A DNA stretch of 64,000 nt from Sphingobacterium sp. CZ-UAM. GTDB lineage: Bacteria > Bacteroidota > Bacteroidia > Sphingobacteriales > Sphingobacteriaceae. Positions 9,038-17,787 of this stretch are shown here, piece by piece. Position 1 is the stretch's first letter; each line of letters begins with the position of its first letter. The stretch is taken from assembly GCF_002000245.1 (NCBI RefSeq), contig NZ_MTCM01000001.1:62001-126000 (forward strand). The letters run 5' to 3'. A program made the position numbers and the translations under genes. The notes beneath the pieces are model-generated. The model worked only from the letters and a program-made list of their open reading frames with translations, made no database searches and was not told the DNA's origin.

Positions 9038-10312
9038 ATGAAAAGAAATGTAGCAAACAGATTCATAATGCTGTTCATTGGGCTCACCTTATGGAGCTGT
9101 AAGAATCAGCAAAGTACGGACTATAATGTATTGACTTTTGGTCCGGGGCAGGAGGAAGCGATTGAAGAGGCTTTTCTGTCGATTAAAGATAGTACCAATA
9201 TACACTTGAAAGCAGGTAAATATCGTTTTGAAAACCTGAGTATCGCCCAGGTAAATCATATTAAAATCGACGGCGAGGGGCATGATAAAACAATTGTTGA
9301 TTTTTCGGGGCAGACACAGGGGGGAGAAGGGATCCGTATCACTGATGTCAAAGGGCTAACCATCGGAAATATGACGATCCGGGATTCAAAAGGTGATTTA
9401 TTGAAGATAAACAATAGTCAGGACATCATTATTGCAGATCTACATAGTATATGGAGTTCAGCCGATTCTACCAGCGGTGGATATGGAATTTATCCCGTAC
9501 TCTGTAAGAATGTGCTGATTGAGAATTGTTATGCCGAGGGAGCTTCTGATGCCGGTATCTACGTAGGACAGACCAAAGGAGTGGTGGTAAGAAAATGTAA
9601 AGCATTCAAAAATGTGGCTGGCTGTGAAATTGAAAATACAACAGATGCTGAGGTATATGACAATGAGTTTTATGGCAATACAGCAGGTTTTTTGATTTTC
9701 GATCTACCTGATCTATCGCAGCGAGGTGGTCATGTGAAAGCTTATCGTAACAAGATCTATGATAACAATTTCAAGAATTTTGCGAAAGGAGGAAGTTTTG
9801 GAACTTTTTGGGGAGTAGGAAACGCCTCTCCCGGAAGTGGAATTATTATCCTTTCCACCTCAAATATTGAAATATATGACAATACAATTGAAAAAAATAA
9901 TACTTCGGCGATTACTATAGCTTCTGGTTTTGCTGTAGATGAAAAAGCTGCTGAACGTATCAATGCTAACTACTCCCCAATACCGACCCATATTAAGATC
10001 CATGGCAACACCATAGAGATGGACGACAAGTTCCCGAAACCGGCTTATGAACATCGTATTGGCCAATTAATTATTGCTACTGAAGCACAGCTGAATGCCG
10101 TTGAACCTGATCGCAAAGTAAAAAGAATCCCTGCGATCCTGTACGATGGAATCACCAGTAACATGATGACCAATGGTACTTCCTTAAATCCAGATTCTAT
10201 TTGTATTGACCAGCCCGGTGAAAATATGTTTGTTTCGGCAGATTTTAAACATGCGGGGCAAGCAGATAAATGGAAACCATCAAGTAATGTGAAACCATTT
10301 CAATGTAAATAA
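9038..10312 (+). CDS. Parallel beta-helix repeat lipoprotein (TIGR03805-like)
   Basis: This 424-residue predicted lipoprotein has its lipobox at Cys21 ('LTLWSCKNQ'). The body is a right-handed parallel beta-helix with repeated N/D-ladder turns such as 'GLTIGNMTIRDSKGDLLKI', 'NVLIENCYAEGASDAGIYV', 'GVVVRKCKAFKNVAGCEI' and 'DAEVYDNEFYGNTAGFLIF' between residues ~95 and 260, and a further coil at 'NIEIYDNTIEKNNTSAI'. I recall that this family recurrently forms a two-gene pair with SO2930-type diheme cytochromes, and exactly such a gene starts 2 bp downstream. The pair has no established function. Beta-helix proteins often bind or cleave polysaccharides, but no lyase active site is recognisable here. 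Confidence 0.85.
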   Translation: MKRNVANRFIMLFIGLTLWSCKNQQSTDYNVLTFGPGQEEAIEEAFLSIKDSTNIHLKAGKYRFENLSIAQVNHIKIDGEGHDKTIVDFSGQTQGGEGIRITDVKGLTIGNMTIRDSKGDLLKINNSQDIIIADLHSIWSSADSTSGGYGIYPVLCKNVLIENCYAEGASDAGIYVGQTKGVVVRKCKAFKNVAGCEIENTTDAEVYDNEFYGNTAGFLIFDLPDLSQRGGHVKAYRNKIYDNNFKNFAKGGSFGTFWGVGNASPGSGIIILSTSNIEIYDNTIEKNNTSAITIASGFAVDEKAAERINANYSPIPTHIKIHGNTIEMDDKFPKPAYEHRIGQLIIATEAQLNAVEPDRKVKRIPAILYDGITSNMMTNGTSLNPDSICIDQPGENMFVSADFKHAGQADKWKPSSNVKPFQCK

Positions 10313-10314
10313 CC

Positions 10315-11391
10315 GTGAAAAATATAAAATTGACCATTGGTGTTATCATCGTTTTGACTGTATTCTCCCTAACTTTGCAACAAAGCTGCCGACAGGGGAA
10401 AAACAAATCAGAACAAACTAATACATCTTTCGTATTTAAGGAAAAACTGTCTGATTATGGTTTTTTTAAGGGAAGCCTAAGTAGTCTAATGCCGCGAGAG
10501 GGGGTGCTTCCGTACGAGCTAAGTACGCCTTTGTTTTCAGACTATACGGTTAAAGATCGTTTTATTGTTCTTCCACAGGGAAAATCAATTGAATATACTG
10601 AACAGGGACCTTTGGATTTTCCTGATTCAACCATAATTGTTAAAAATTTCTCCTATATCAATGTTCAGGGACAAAAGGTCGTCATCGAAACCCGCTTGTT
10701 GGTCAAAGATCCAATAGATCACAAATGGAAAGTCATGAATTACCTTTGGAATGCGGAGCAAACGGATGCGGTTAAACATATTAGAGGATCGAAACTAGCG
10801 ATTACTTTGGTCGATAACTCCGGTATTAAACATACAACAAATTATATGGTGCCGAATACGAATGATTGTAAACGTTGTCATAATAATGCATCGAAACTAA
10901 TGCCAATAGGTCCTAAAGCGCGTAACCTGAATTTTGTGCGTGCGGGCGATTCTGTCAACCAATTGACCCACTGGAGTTCGCTGGGATTGTTGAAAAATAT
11001 GCCAGACTTAAAGAATATTTCACTACTGCCCGTATGGACCGATACAGAAAAATACAGTATCGAAGAACGTGCCAGAGCTTATTTGGACATCAATTGCGCA
11101 CACTGTCATACCAAAGGTGGGGACGCATTTAATACAGGGTTATTTCTCAATTATGAGGAGAACGCATCTGCACATCTCGGTGTAGATAAAGCGCCCGTAT
11201 CTGCCGGAGGAGGGGCTGGTGGTTTAAACTTTGATATCATACCCGGTGACTCAAAGCATTCGATCCTGCTTTATCGGATGAATAGTACCGAACCGGGAAC
11301 GGCAATGCCCGAATTGGCCCGAAGTATTATCCATAAGGAAGGTGTGGATTTGATCCGCCAATGGATAGATAATATGCCCAGGAAAAAATAA
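10315..11391 (+). CDS. SO2930 family diheme c-type cytochrome
   Basis: This 358-residue exported protein starts at a GTG only 2 bp after the beta-helix stop, implying translational coupling. An N-terminal hydrophobic segment (residues 4-22) precedes Cys25, possibly lipidated. Two c-type heme motifs are present: CKRCH at 185-189 and CAHCH at 261-265; 'VLPYELSTPLFSDYTVKDRF' near residue 64 is typical of the SO2930 family (TIGR03806). The spacing fits a periplasmic diheme electron carrier or oxidase subunit. It probably receives electrons from oxidation of a substrate bound by the beta-helix partner; this is inference. Methionine candidates for axial ligands include Met195 and the C-terminal 'GTAMPELAR'. 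Confidence 0.9.
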   Translation: MKNIKLTIGVIIVLTVFSLTLQQSCRQGKNKSEQTNTSFVFKEKLSDYGFFKGSLSSLMPREGVLPYELSTPLFSDYTVKDRFIVLPQGKSIEYTEQGPLDFPDSTIIVKNFSYINVQGQKVVIETRLLVKDPIDHKWKVMNYLWNAEQTDAVKHIRGSKLAITLVDNSGIKHTTNYMVPNTNDCKRCHNNASKLMPIGPKARNLNFVRAGDSVNQLTHWSSLGLLKNMPDLKNISLLPVWTDTEKYSIEERARAYLDINCAHCHTKGGDAFNTGLFLNYEENASAHLGVDKAPVSAGGGAGGLNFDIIPGDSKHSILLYRMNSTEPGTAMPELARSIIHKEGVDLIRQWIDNMPRKK

Positions 11392-11430
11392 AAATATCAT
11401 CACCTTTCAATTTATATTAATTAGAACAAC

Positions 11431-12828
11431 ATGATTGAGCAAATAGATTCAATATTTCAGCAACAGCAACTCTTTCAAATCGAATTACGACAGAGTGATG
11501 CCCAGCAACGGATAAAAAAGCTGCGTAAATTACGTTGTGCGATTGAAAGTAACGAAGATTTAATTTATGAGGCATTGGCGAAAGATTTGCGTAAATCAAG
11601 AAATGAGGCGGCAATAAGTGAAGTATTATTTATCTATGGTGAAATCGATTTTGCTATTCGCCATTTGCAAAAATGGATGCGGCCCAAACGCGTAGGGAGA
11701 TCGGTGACAAACTTGCTGGCAAAAAGTTCAATCGTCTATCAACCCAAAGGAGTGGTTCTGATTATATCGCCATGGAATTACCCCTTTCAGCTTACGATGA
11801 GTCCCTTGGTATCTGCGATTGCCGCGGGTAATTGCATCGTACTGAAACCTTCTGAACATAGTCCATACACAGCAACAGTGATTCAGAAGATGATATCCGA
11901 ATCATTTGATGTGGAAGAGATAGTCTGTATAACGGGTGAAAAATCTACAGCGGAAACTCTTTTGAAGCTTCCTTTTGATCATATTTTCTTTACTGGTAGT
12001 TCTTCCGTTGGTAAACAGATTATGAAATCAGCCTCCGACCATTTGAGTTCAGTAACCTTGGAGCTCGGAGGGAAATCACCGGTCATTTTGGATGAAACCG
12101 TCCATCTCGAAAAGGCTGCAAATAAAGTGGCCTGGGGAAAATTGATCAATGCTGGTCAGACTTGTATAGCTCCAGATTATGTTCTTATTCCGGAAAAGCG
12201 ACGTGACGAATTTGTGGGACATTATTTAAATGCGGTCAAAAAAATGTTTTTTTCGAAGGATGATAAAATAGATCCTACTGTCTACGCAAAAATTATCAAC
12301 CAGAGGCATGCTGATCGTCTTATTGCTTTGATCAATAAGTCGGTTCAAGGAGGAGCCCGATTAGTTGAAGGCGGTGTACTGTCTGAGGATTTAACATTGA
12401 GTCCGACATTGTTATTAGATGTTTCATTGGATAATGCGATCATGGGAGAGGAAATTTTTGGACCTATCCTTCCAGTGATAACGTATGGGAAATTGGAAGA
12501 TGCAATTGCTATCGTAAATCGAAGTGAAAAGCCACTTGCATTGTACGTATTTAGCGAAAACAAACATCATATTCAACGGGTTGTCCAGCAAGTAGCATCG
12601 GGCGGCGTTTGTATCAATGATGTACTTATCCATGTTTCCAATCCTCACTTGCCATTTGGCGGTGTTAATGGTAGCGGGCAGGGAAGTTGCCACGGTTTTT
12701 TTGGCTTCAAAGCATTTTCACATGAACGCGCTGTGATGCGTCAATCCAGATACGCATTTTCTACAATGATTTATCCACCATATCAAGGGAAAAAAATGAT
12801 ATTTAAATTGCTGAAAAAATGGATTTAG
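11431..12828 (+). CDS. Aldehyde dehydrogenase family protein (class 3-like)
   Basis: This 465-residue NAD(P)+-dependent aldehyde dehydrogenase lacks a signal peptide and is therefore cytoplasmic. Its active site is intact: Asn116 in 'SPWNYPFQL', 'FFTGSSSVGKQIM' (cofactor loop, ~187-198), Glu211 in 'LELGGKSP' and catalytic Cys245 in 'NAGQTCIAPDYVL'. The short length and a hydrophobic C-terminus ('MIFKLLKKWI') resemble class 3 / fatty-aldehyde dehydrogenases. It follows the diheme cytochrome gene by 39 bp in what looks like one operon. A simple reading is that the periplasmic proteins generate an aldehyde that is oxidised to the acid here. Confidence 0.92.
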   Translation: MIEQIDSIFQQQQLFQIELRQSDAQQRIKKLRKLRCAIESNEDLIYEALAKDLRKSRNEAAISEVLFIYGEIDFAIRHLQKWMRPKRVGRSVTNLLAKSSIVYQPKGVVLIISPWNYPFQLTMSPLVSAIAAGNCIVLKPSEHSPYTATVIQKMISESFDVEEIVCITGEKSTAETLLKLPFDHIFFTGSSSVGKQIMKSASDHLSSVTLELGGKSPVILDETVHLEKAANKVAWGKLINAGQTCIAPDYVLIPEKRRDEFVGHYLNAVKKMFFSKDDKIDPTVYAKIINQRHADRLIALINKSVQGGARLVEGGVLSEDLTLSPTLLLDVSLDNAIMGEEIFGPILPVITYGKLEDAIAIVNRSEKPLALYVFSENKHHIQRVVQQVASGGVCINDVLIHVSNPHLPFGGVNGSGQGSCHGFFGFKAFSHERAVMRQSRYAFSTMIYPPYQGKKMIFKLLKKWI

Positions 12829-12852
12829 GAAGCTTATTTTTTATACTTGTAT

Positions 12853-13443
12853 ATGAATAAAATCAAAAGCATCGTTGTGTTTTGTGCTTCCAGTTTGGGC
12901 AATTCAAGCATATATGAAGATCAGGCGAAATCTGTCGGTTATACGTTTGCTCAGCGAAACATTCAGCTGGTATACGGAGGTGGTCGCGCCGGATTAATGG
13001 GCGTGGTTGCAAATGCCGCCTTAGAAAAAGGTGGTGAGGTCGTTGGCGTAATTCCCCACTTTCTAAACTCAAAAGAAAGAGAGCATCGCGGCGTAACAAA
13101 ATTAATTACGGTAGATAGTATGCATGACCGTAAACGGATCATGAATGATCATGCCGAAGGAATAATAGCTTTGCCTGGAGGATTCGGAACCCTTGAGGAA
13201 CTTTTTGAAATGACTACCTGGGGGCAACTCGGTCTACATCGTAAGCCAGTGGGAATATTAAATATTAATGGGTTTTATGATCATATGATCAAATTTATGG
13301 ATCATATGGTTGTTGAGGGACTATTAAAACAGGAGAATAGAGAAATGCTGTTGGTAAGCGATTCAATTGAAGATCTATTAGATAAGATGGAAAATTATGC
13401 GGCGCCGGAGGTAACGAAATGGATTGACAAAAATGAGATCTGA
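12853..13443 (+). CDS. LOG family protein (TIGR00730 Rossmann-fold nucleotide hydrolase)
   Basis: The 196-residue product carries the LOG signature 'PGGFGTLEELFE' (PGGxGTxxE, residues ~107-118), a Rossmann start 'VVFCASSLGNSSIY', and 'YGGGRAGLMGVVA'. Members cleave the N-glycosidic bond of nucleoside 5'-monophosphates (cytokinin riboside monophosphate or AMP) to release the base. I chose the ATG at 12853; a TTG at 12847 would add two residues. It is the last gene of the TetR-headed block, 24 bp after the aldehyde dehydrogenase. Its link to the rest is unclear, and it may be a passenger. Confidence 0.9.
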   Translation: MNKIKSIVVFCASSLGNSSIYEDQAKSVGYTFAQRNIQLVYGGGRAGLMGVVANAALEKGGEVVGVIPHFLNSKEREHRGVTKLITVDSMHDRKRIMNDHAEGIIALPGGFGTLEELFEMTTWGQLGLHRKPVGILNINGFYDHMIKFMDHMVVEGLLKQENREMLLVSDSIEDLLDKMENYAAPEVTKWIDKNEI

Positions 13444-13477
13444 GCGGATCTTATTGTTTTAATGGCTACTTAATTTC

Positions 13478-13524
13478 TAAGACAATCTTAATATTACTCT
13501 TATGGTTTATTAAGATTGTTCTTA
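13478..13524. promoter_or_regulatory. 16-bp imperfect hairpin between LOG gene and siderophore receptor
   Basis: ACAATCTTAATA (13482-13493) pairs perfectly with 13508-13519. The stem extends by TAAG/CTTA on the outside with one bulged T at 13520. No T-tract follows, so it may be a weak terminator of the upstream block or an operator for the receptor gene, whose start is 53 bp away. Confidence 0.5.
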
Positions 13525-13546
13525 TTGAGTTTTAATGTTGTTTTTG

Positions 13547-13565
13547 GATTTTTGTAGCAAAAATC
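13547..13565. promoter_or_regulatory. GATTTTTG-TAG-CAAAAATC dyad just before the receptor start codon
   Basis: A perfect 8-bp inverted repeat with a 3-nt centre ends 11 bp before the ATG at 13577. The position suits a repressor site (for example a metal-responsive regulator) or a translation-blocking hairpin. The sequence does not match a Fur box closely enough to call one. Confidence 0.4.
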
Positions 13566-13576
13566 TTTAGCTAAGT

Positions 13577-15736
13577 ATGTTACAATTCAAAGGCCTTGTT
13601 ACACCTTTATTAATTGCTGCTCCTTTTTGTCTTAATGCACAGACTATTTCATCTGACACCTTAAAGTTGTTGAAAATTGATGAAATAGAAATTACCTCTA
13701 AGTATTACAAGCGGTATAATCCCAAACAATTGTCTGAAGCATTGCGCTTAGAAACCTCTTTATTGAAAGCCCCACAGCATATTCAGGTCATTAATAGCGA
13801 GATTTTTCGGGATCAGGCAGTATTAAACCTAAATGAAAGTGCTACGCGTAACGTAAGTGGAACTTTTAGAGAAGAATTACACAATGGTATATCCCCCGAT
13901 ATATATTCGCGTGGCGGCTATATCAGTGCACAACGTAATGGCGTGGATATGCGTCCATTGGGCAAGGGGCCGATAGCCGATGATTTGGCGATTATTGAAA
14001 GGGTGGAATTTGTAAAAGGCCCAAGTGGCTTTATGCATGCTATTAGCGATCCATCTGGTTCTTATAACATCATCACGAAAAAACCGACGGGAGAAACTAA
14101 AAGAAGTTTCGATTTGCTAACCGGAAGTTTTGGCTTATTGCGCGCCGCGGTAGATTTGGATGGACAACTTGATAAGAGCAATAAAATCCAATATCGTTTG
14201 AATGTCATGGGCATGCGCAGTAATGGATTTCTTAAATATGATCGAAATAACCGATTATTATTCGCACCCGCATTAAAATATCAATTTAGCGAGCGCACAA
14301 CAATAACGGCCGAATACATCTATCAACAATTGAATTATCTTCTCCTCAGTGAAGCACAGATGTCCCCTTACGGTTATGGCACACTTCCGAAAGATTTTAC
14401 CATTACCGACCCTAGTATACGACCTTTTGTAGGTAACGACCATAATGCATTTCTGACTTTTCAACATCGATTTAAGAGCGATTGGCAATTGACAACGAAA
14501 TTAGCGTATATCCATAGCGGCTATAACGGTACATTGTTCTGGGTGAATGGTGCGAATGCTCAAAATAAGGATATTTTGGATAGAAATCTAGTTTACGATT
14601 CGAATAAGTACGGTATCTTTTCTACGCAGGCATACCTGAATGGATATTTTAAAACTGGAAATGTCGGCCACCGTATCATCACTGGAATTGATGTCAATAA
14701 TAAATCATCCCGAAGTTGGGATACATGGGGCACAGCGACAACAGTCTATCCGCTGTCCATCACGAATCCACAGTATTCGGAAACAATACTTAATACAGGT
14801 ATAGGTGGCGATTTTGTTTCGGAGAATGATTTTACTTCCGAGGGAAGTAAAATACATCGACAACTTTTCTATGTTTCGGCTTATGCAATGGATGAATTAC
14901 TTTTTCTGGACGAAAAACTACGGATTTCTCTCGGTTTACGTGTCACTGCATCGAATGGCAAAACAAATGATTATGGTGCAAAGAGTAACTCAGAAGATGT
15001 TGTTTTAACCCCACGATTGGGAATCAATTATGCCTTGGATCAAAATACTTCGCTCTACTTCTTACATGACCAGAGTTATTTGCCACAAGCAGGGATTTCC
15101 GTGGATGGTACAGCATTAAAACCATTAAAAGGAGTTAACTACGAATTAGGGATTAAACGTGATTGGATGGAAGGAAAATGGAATACAAGTGTTTCTGTCT
15201 ACCATATCGAAAGAAATCGTTTGATCACACCTGACCCAGTATCCAATCTGATCTATCAGACTGGGGAAAGTAAATCGAGAGGAGTTGAGTTTGACCTTAA
15301 GGGAAGACTGGCGAAAGGCCTGAATGCGGTGATTAACTATGCTTACACGGATTCTAAAATCTCTGCTGACGAAATGAAACCCGAAAATATAGATATGGCC
15401 ACACCTAATCGGGTAAAGCATATCCACAATACCTGGTTGAATTATCTATTGCCTATCGAACGTGTAAAAGGTTTGACGGTATCCTTGGGATACCAGTTGC
15501 TCGCCGGCCGAGCTGAGCGTTTTACATCAACGAATCCTATAGCCCTAAAAGATATCTTTCGATTGGATGCCGGAGCAGGATGGAGCAATGATAAGTATCG
15601 TATTAATCTAATCGTCAATAATCTATTGAACGAAAAAATGTATTCTACAGCTTGGCGTAATGGTAGTGGAAATATGTACTATTGGGTACAAATGGCACCT
15701 ATACATGCAAGGCTCTCGTTGGGAATAAATCTGTAA
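13577..15736 (+). CDS. TonB-dependent siderophore-type receptor
   Basis: This 719-residue outer-membrane receptor has a signal peptide ending at 'CLNAQ' (residue ~22) and a TonB-box-like 'KIDEIEITSKY'. The plug at ~60-170 has siderophore-receptor features: 'APQHIQVINSEIFRDQ', 'SRGGYISAQRNGVDMRP', 'IERVEFVKGPSGFMHAISDPSGSYNIITKKP'-type segments. The barrel ends 'IHARLSLGINL'. It lacks the carboxypeptidase-regulatory domain seen in the receptor at 6257. Length and plug fit FhuA/FecA-like receptors. The next genes, 6 bp apart and then overlapping, encode a metal-chelate binding lipoprotein and a methyltransferase, so the ligand is probably a ferric or other metal chelate. Confidence 0.92.
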   Translation: MLQFKGLVTPLLIAAPFCLNAQTISSDTLKLLKIDEIEITSKYYKRYNPKQLSEALRLETSLLKAPQHIQVINSEIFRDQAVLNLNESATRNVSGTFREELHNGISPDIYSRGGYISAQRNGVDMRPLGKGPIADDLAIIERVEFVKGPSGFMHAISDPSGSYNIITKKPTGETKRSFDLLTGSFGLLRAAVDLDGQLDKSNKIQYRLNVMGMRSNGFLKYDRNNRLLFAPALKYQFSERTTITAEYIYQQLNYLLLSEAQMSPYGYGTLPKDFTITDPSIRPFVGNDHNAFLTFQHRFKSDWQLTTKLAYIHSGYNGTLFWVNGANAQNKDILDRNLVYDSNKYGIFSTQAYLNGYFKTGNVGHRIITGIDVNNKSSRSWDTWGTATTVYPLSITNPQYSETILNTGIGGDFVSENDFTSEGSKIHRQLFYVSAYAMDELLFLDEKLRISLGLRVTASNGKTNDYGAKSNSEDVVLTPRLGINYALDQNTSLYFLHDQSYLPQAGISVDGTALKPLKGVNYELGIKRDWMEGKWNTSVSVYHIERNRLITPDPVSNLIYQTGESKSRGVEFDLKGRLAKGLNAVINYAYTDSKISADEMKPENIDMATPNRVKHIHNTWLNYLLPIERVKGLTVSLGYQLLAGRAERFTSTNPIALKDIFRLDAGAGWSNDKYRINLIVNNLLNEKMYSTAWRNGSGNMYYWVQMAPIHARLSLGINL

Positions 15737-15742
15737 AAAACG

Positions 15743-16762
15743 ATGAAAATAAATTTTATAAAAAAGCTTATAGTGGTCCTATTTCCTATTTGGATAGGCT
15801 GTAGTGGCGAAAATCAAAAAGGAAAAGCGAATGGAGCCGCCTTTGAGGTAACCGATGCGCAAGGGCATCTTATTGCGTTAGAGAAACCTGCAGAACGTAT
15901 CGTATGCTTATACGAACCCGGATTGGACGCGCTATATATGCTGCAGGCTGAGCATAGAATTGTTGGGCTATTTAATGATGTTTATTCCAGTGATGAACTA
16001 TTTCCCTTCTTTTCGAAAATGGATGCACGAATCTTGGAACGGAAATTACCAGTAGTAGGGACAAATAATCAGGGAAGCGTTGAACAGATTGTCGGACTCA
16101 GTCCAGATTTAGTAATCGTACATGCTGGTCAGGCGGATCTGATAGAGGGCTTGCGGAATGCTGGAATGAAGGTGTATGCAACGAAAGCCGAATTGAAAGC
16201 GGAGGTGTTTAAAACAGTGGAGGATATTGCCACACTTACAGCGAGTACAGAAAGAGGTATGGAGTTGATTTCCTATGTAAAGCAGAAAGCGGAACTCATC
16301 AAAAAAACTTCCGATACGATAGCAAAGAAAAGACGGGTATATTTTACCTGGGCGTATGGACGTGTTTTTTCGACAACAGGTACGAAGAGCATGATGCACG
16401 CTTGCCTGGAAATGGCCGGCGTTGAAAATGTCTGTCCTTTTGAGTTGGATCAACCGAATATTAACGCGGAAACATTGATCGGTTGGAACCCTGATATGAT
16501 TGTCATGTGGAACGATAGTCCACAATTATTTTATAAACGAAAAGAGTTTGCGGATATTCCTGCGATAAAGGAGAAGCAGATTTTTAATCTGTTGCCAATG
16601 TTTGCCTACAATCCACATACGTTGAAGGCGCTTTGTACAGCAACGGCAATACATCATTGGGCGTATGGTGATAAGCAATTAGATCAGAAGGGGCAGGTTG
16701 AAGAAATTATTACCCATCTTTATGGAAAGCAAAAAGCTGATAAAATTATAGATTTATTATGA
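15743..16762 (+). CDS. Periplasmic iron-siderophore/cobalamin-type ABC substrate-binding lipoprotein
   Basis: This 339-residue class III substrate-binding protein has its lipobox at Cys20 ('WIGCSGENQ'). 'VTDAQGHLIALEKPAERIVCLYEPGLDALYML' (written here in family order) is the usual opening of BtuF/FhuD/FepB proteins, followed by 'GSVEQIVGLSPDLVIVHAG' and a C-terminal 'IPAIKEKQIFNLLP'. It would take a metal chelate from the receptor 6 bp upstream. No permease or ATPase gene accompanies it, so it must use a transporter encoded elsewhere. The stop codon overlaps the next start (ATGA), coupling it to the methyltransferase. Confidence 0.88.
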   Translation: MKINFIKKLIVVLFPIWIGCSGENQKGKANGAAFEVTDAQGHLIALEKPAERIVCLYEPGLDALYMLQAEHRIVGLFNDVYSSDELFPFFSKMDARILERKLPVVGTNNQGSVEQIVGLSPDLVIVHAGQADLIEGLRNAGMKVYATKAELKAEVFKTVEDIATLTASTERGMELISYVKQKAELIKKTSDTIAKKRRVYFTWAYGRVFSTTGTKSMMHACLEMAGVENVCPFELDQPNINAETLIGWNPDMIVMWNDSPQLFYKRKEFADIPAIKEKQIFNLLPMFAYNPHTLKALCTATAIHHWAYGDKQLDQKGQVEEIITHLYGKQKADKIIDLL

Positions 16763-17460
16763 TAATTGACAGAATTACATCGTATTGGGACAAACAAAGT
16801 AAGATTTGGCGTGAAGAGAAAGAAGAGGCTTGGTCCAAACCCGAAACAGCAAATTGGTTGGAGTTTTTCGAAGAATTATTGCTTGACCCAAAGTTGGGTG
16901 GAAAGAATATTTTGGAGATAGGGACTGCTTCAGGATACTTTGGTAATATTATGACCAAGGCAGGCTTTGAGGTGACCGCTATTGATCTCTCTCCAAACAT
17001 GATCAATGAAGCAAAACAGGTTTCTGATGCATTGAATCTAACAGTGGATTATCACGTAATGGATGCTCAAAATTTAGCATTTGATGATGATAAATTTGAT
17101 CTTGTTTTTACACGTCTTATGACCTGGACGATACCGGATTTATTTAAATGTTATCGTGAAATATTTCGGGTATTGAAGCCCGGAGGAAGGTTTATAAATT
17201 TTGACGGTGATTTCGGAGCGACAGTTTTCAGTCAAGAGGGGCATGAAAGATATCCTAAAGAAATTATGGAAGAAGCAAATGACATCAAATCCAATTTGGA
17301 TATAAGCAAATATAGCCGACCAGAAAGAGATTTATATCTATTGGATAAGGTGGGCTTCATTGATTTAAAAAATGATAATGAAGTTCACAATAAAATCTAT
17401 TCGAAACCTGAGGAAGAAGATGGATTATTCATGCTAAGTGCTATAAAGCCAATGCCCTAG
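16759..17460 (+). CDS. Class I SAM-dependent methyltransferase
   Basis: This 233-residue cytoplasmic methyltransferase shows motif I 'ILEIGTASGYFG' (~50-61), motif II 'VTAIDLSPNMI' (~73-83), 'MDAQNLAFDDDKFDLVF' and motif post-I 'EIFRVLKPGGRFINFD'. The N-terminus 'RITSYWDKQSKIW' resembles the small methyltransferases often found beside iron-chelate uptake genes in anaerobes and Bacteroidota. Its ATG overlaps the stop of the substrate-binding protein by 4 bp, strong evidence for joint expression. A plausible role is methylating an imported metallophore or tetrapyrrole-like ligand; the substrate cannot be read from sequence. Confidence 0.9.
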   Translation: MIIDRITSYWDKQSKIWREEKEEAWSKPETANWLEFFEELLLDPKLGGKNILEIGTASGYFGNIMTKAGFEVTAIDLSPNMINEAKQVSDALNLTVDYHVMDAQNLAFDDDKFDLVFTRLMTWTIPDLFKCYREIFRVLKPGGRFINFDGDFGATVFSQEGHERYPKEIMEEANDIKSNLDISKYSRPERDLYLLDKVGFIDLKNDNEVHNKIYSKPEEEDGLFMLSAIKPMP

Positions 17461-17690
17461 GCCTTCCTGTTACCATCTGTTTATCTTATTTTAAATAAAA
17501 AACTACCTATGAGGCTGTAAATTTTTAGGATTGCGGCCTCATGCGTTTTAAAAAAAATGATTTTTTTTTCAATAGTTCGGATTTGATCAATATTTTCTCG
17601 GAAATCATCAATAAATACATGAAAAATGAACGCTAAATTTGAAATGGTTAATTCATTGGTTGAATGGAGGATATCATATATTCCTCTTAG

Positions 17691-17747
17691 CTAGCCGGTA
17701 GCATAGGTACCCTTATTTTAACCGGTAGGGTAACCTATGACGGCTAG
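17691..17747. repeat. Long three-part stem-loop (7+7+5 bp)
   Basis: CTAGCCG pairs with CGGCTAG at the ends, CATAGGT with ACCTATG in the middle and ACCCT with AGGGT next to a 13-nt loop, separated by small internal loops. CCGGTAG also occurs twice (17695 and in the loop), and the ACCGG in the loop could pair with the left CCGGT, so an alternative fold exists. Confidence 0.6.
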
Positions 17748-17787
17748 TTCTTACCAATGTTGAAAGGCAATTCCTTTCAACAAAAGG

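Noticed and set aside
13444..13576. Possible cobalamin or other riboswitch before the siderophore-type receptor
   Set aside because: The intergenic region is only 133 bp and lacks the conserved B12-box; only two dyads were seen.
16759..17460. Methyltransferase read as UbiE/menaquinone methylase
   Set aside because: UbiE-specific motifs are absent and its coupling with a binding lipoprotein points to another role.
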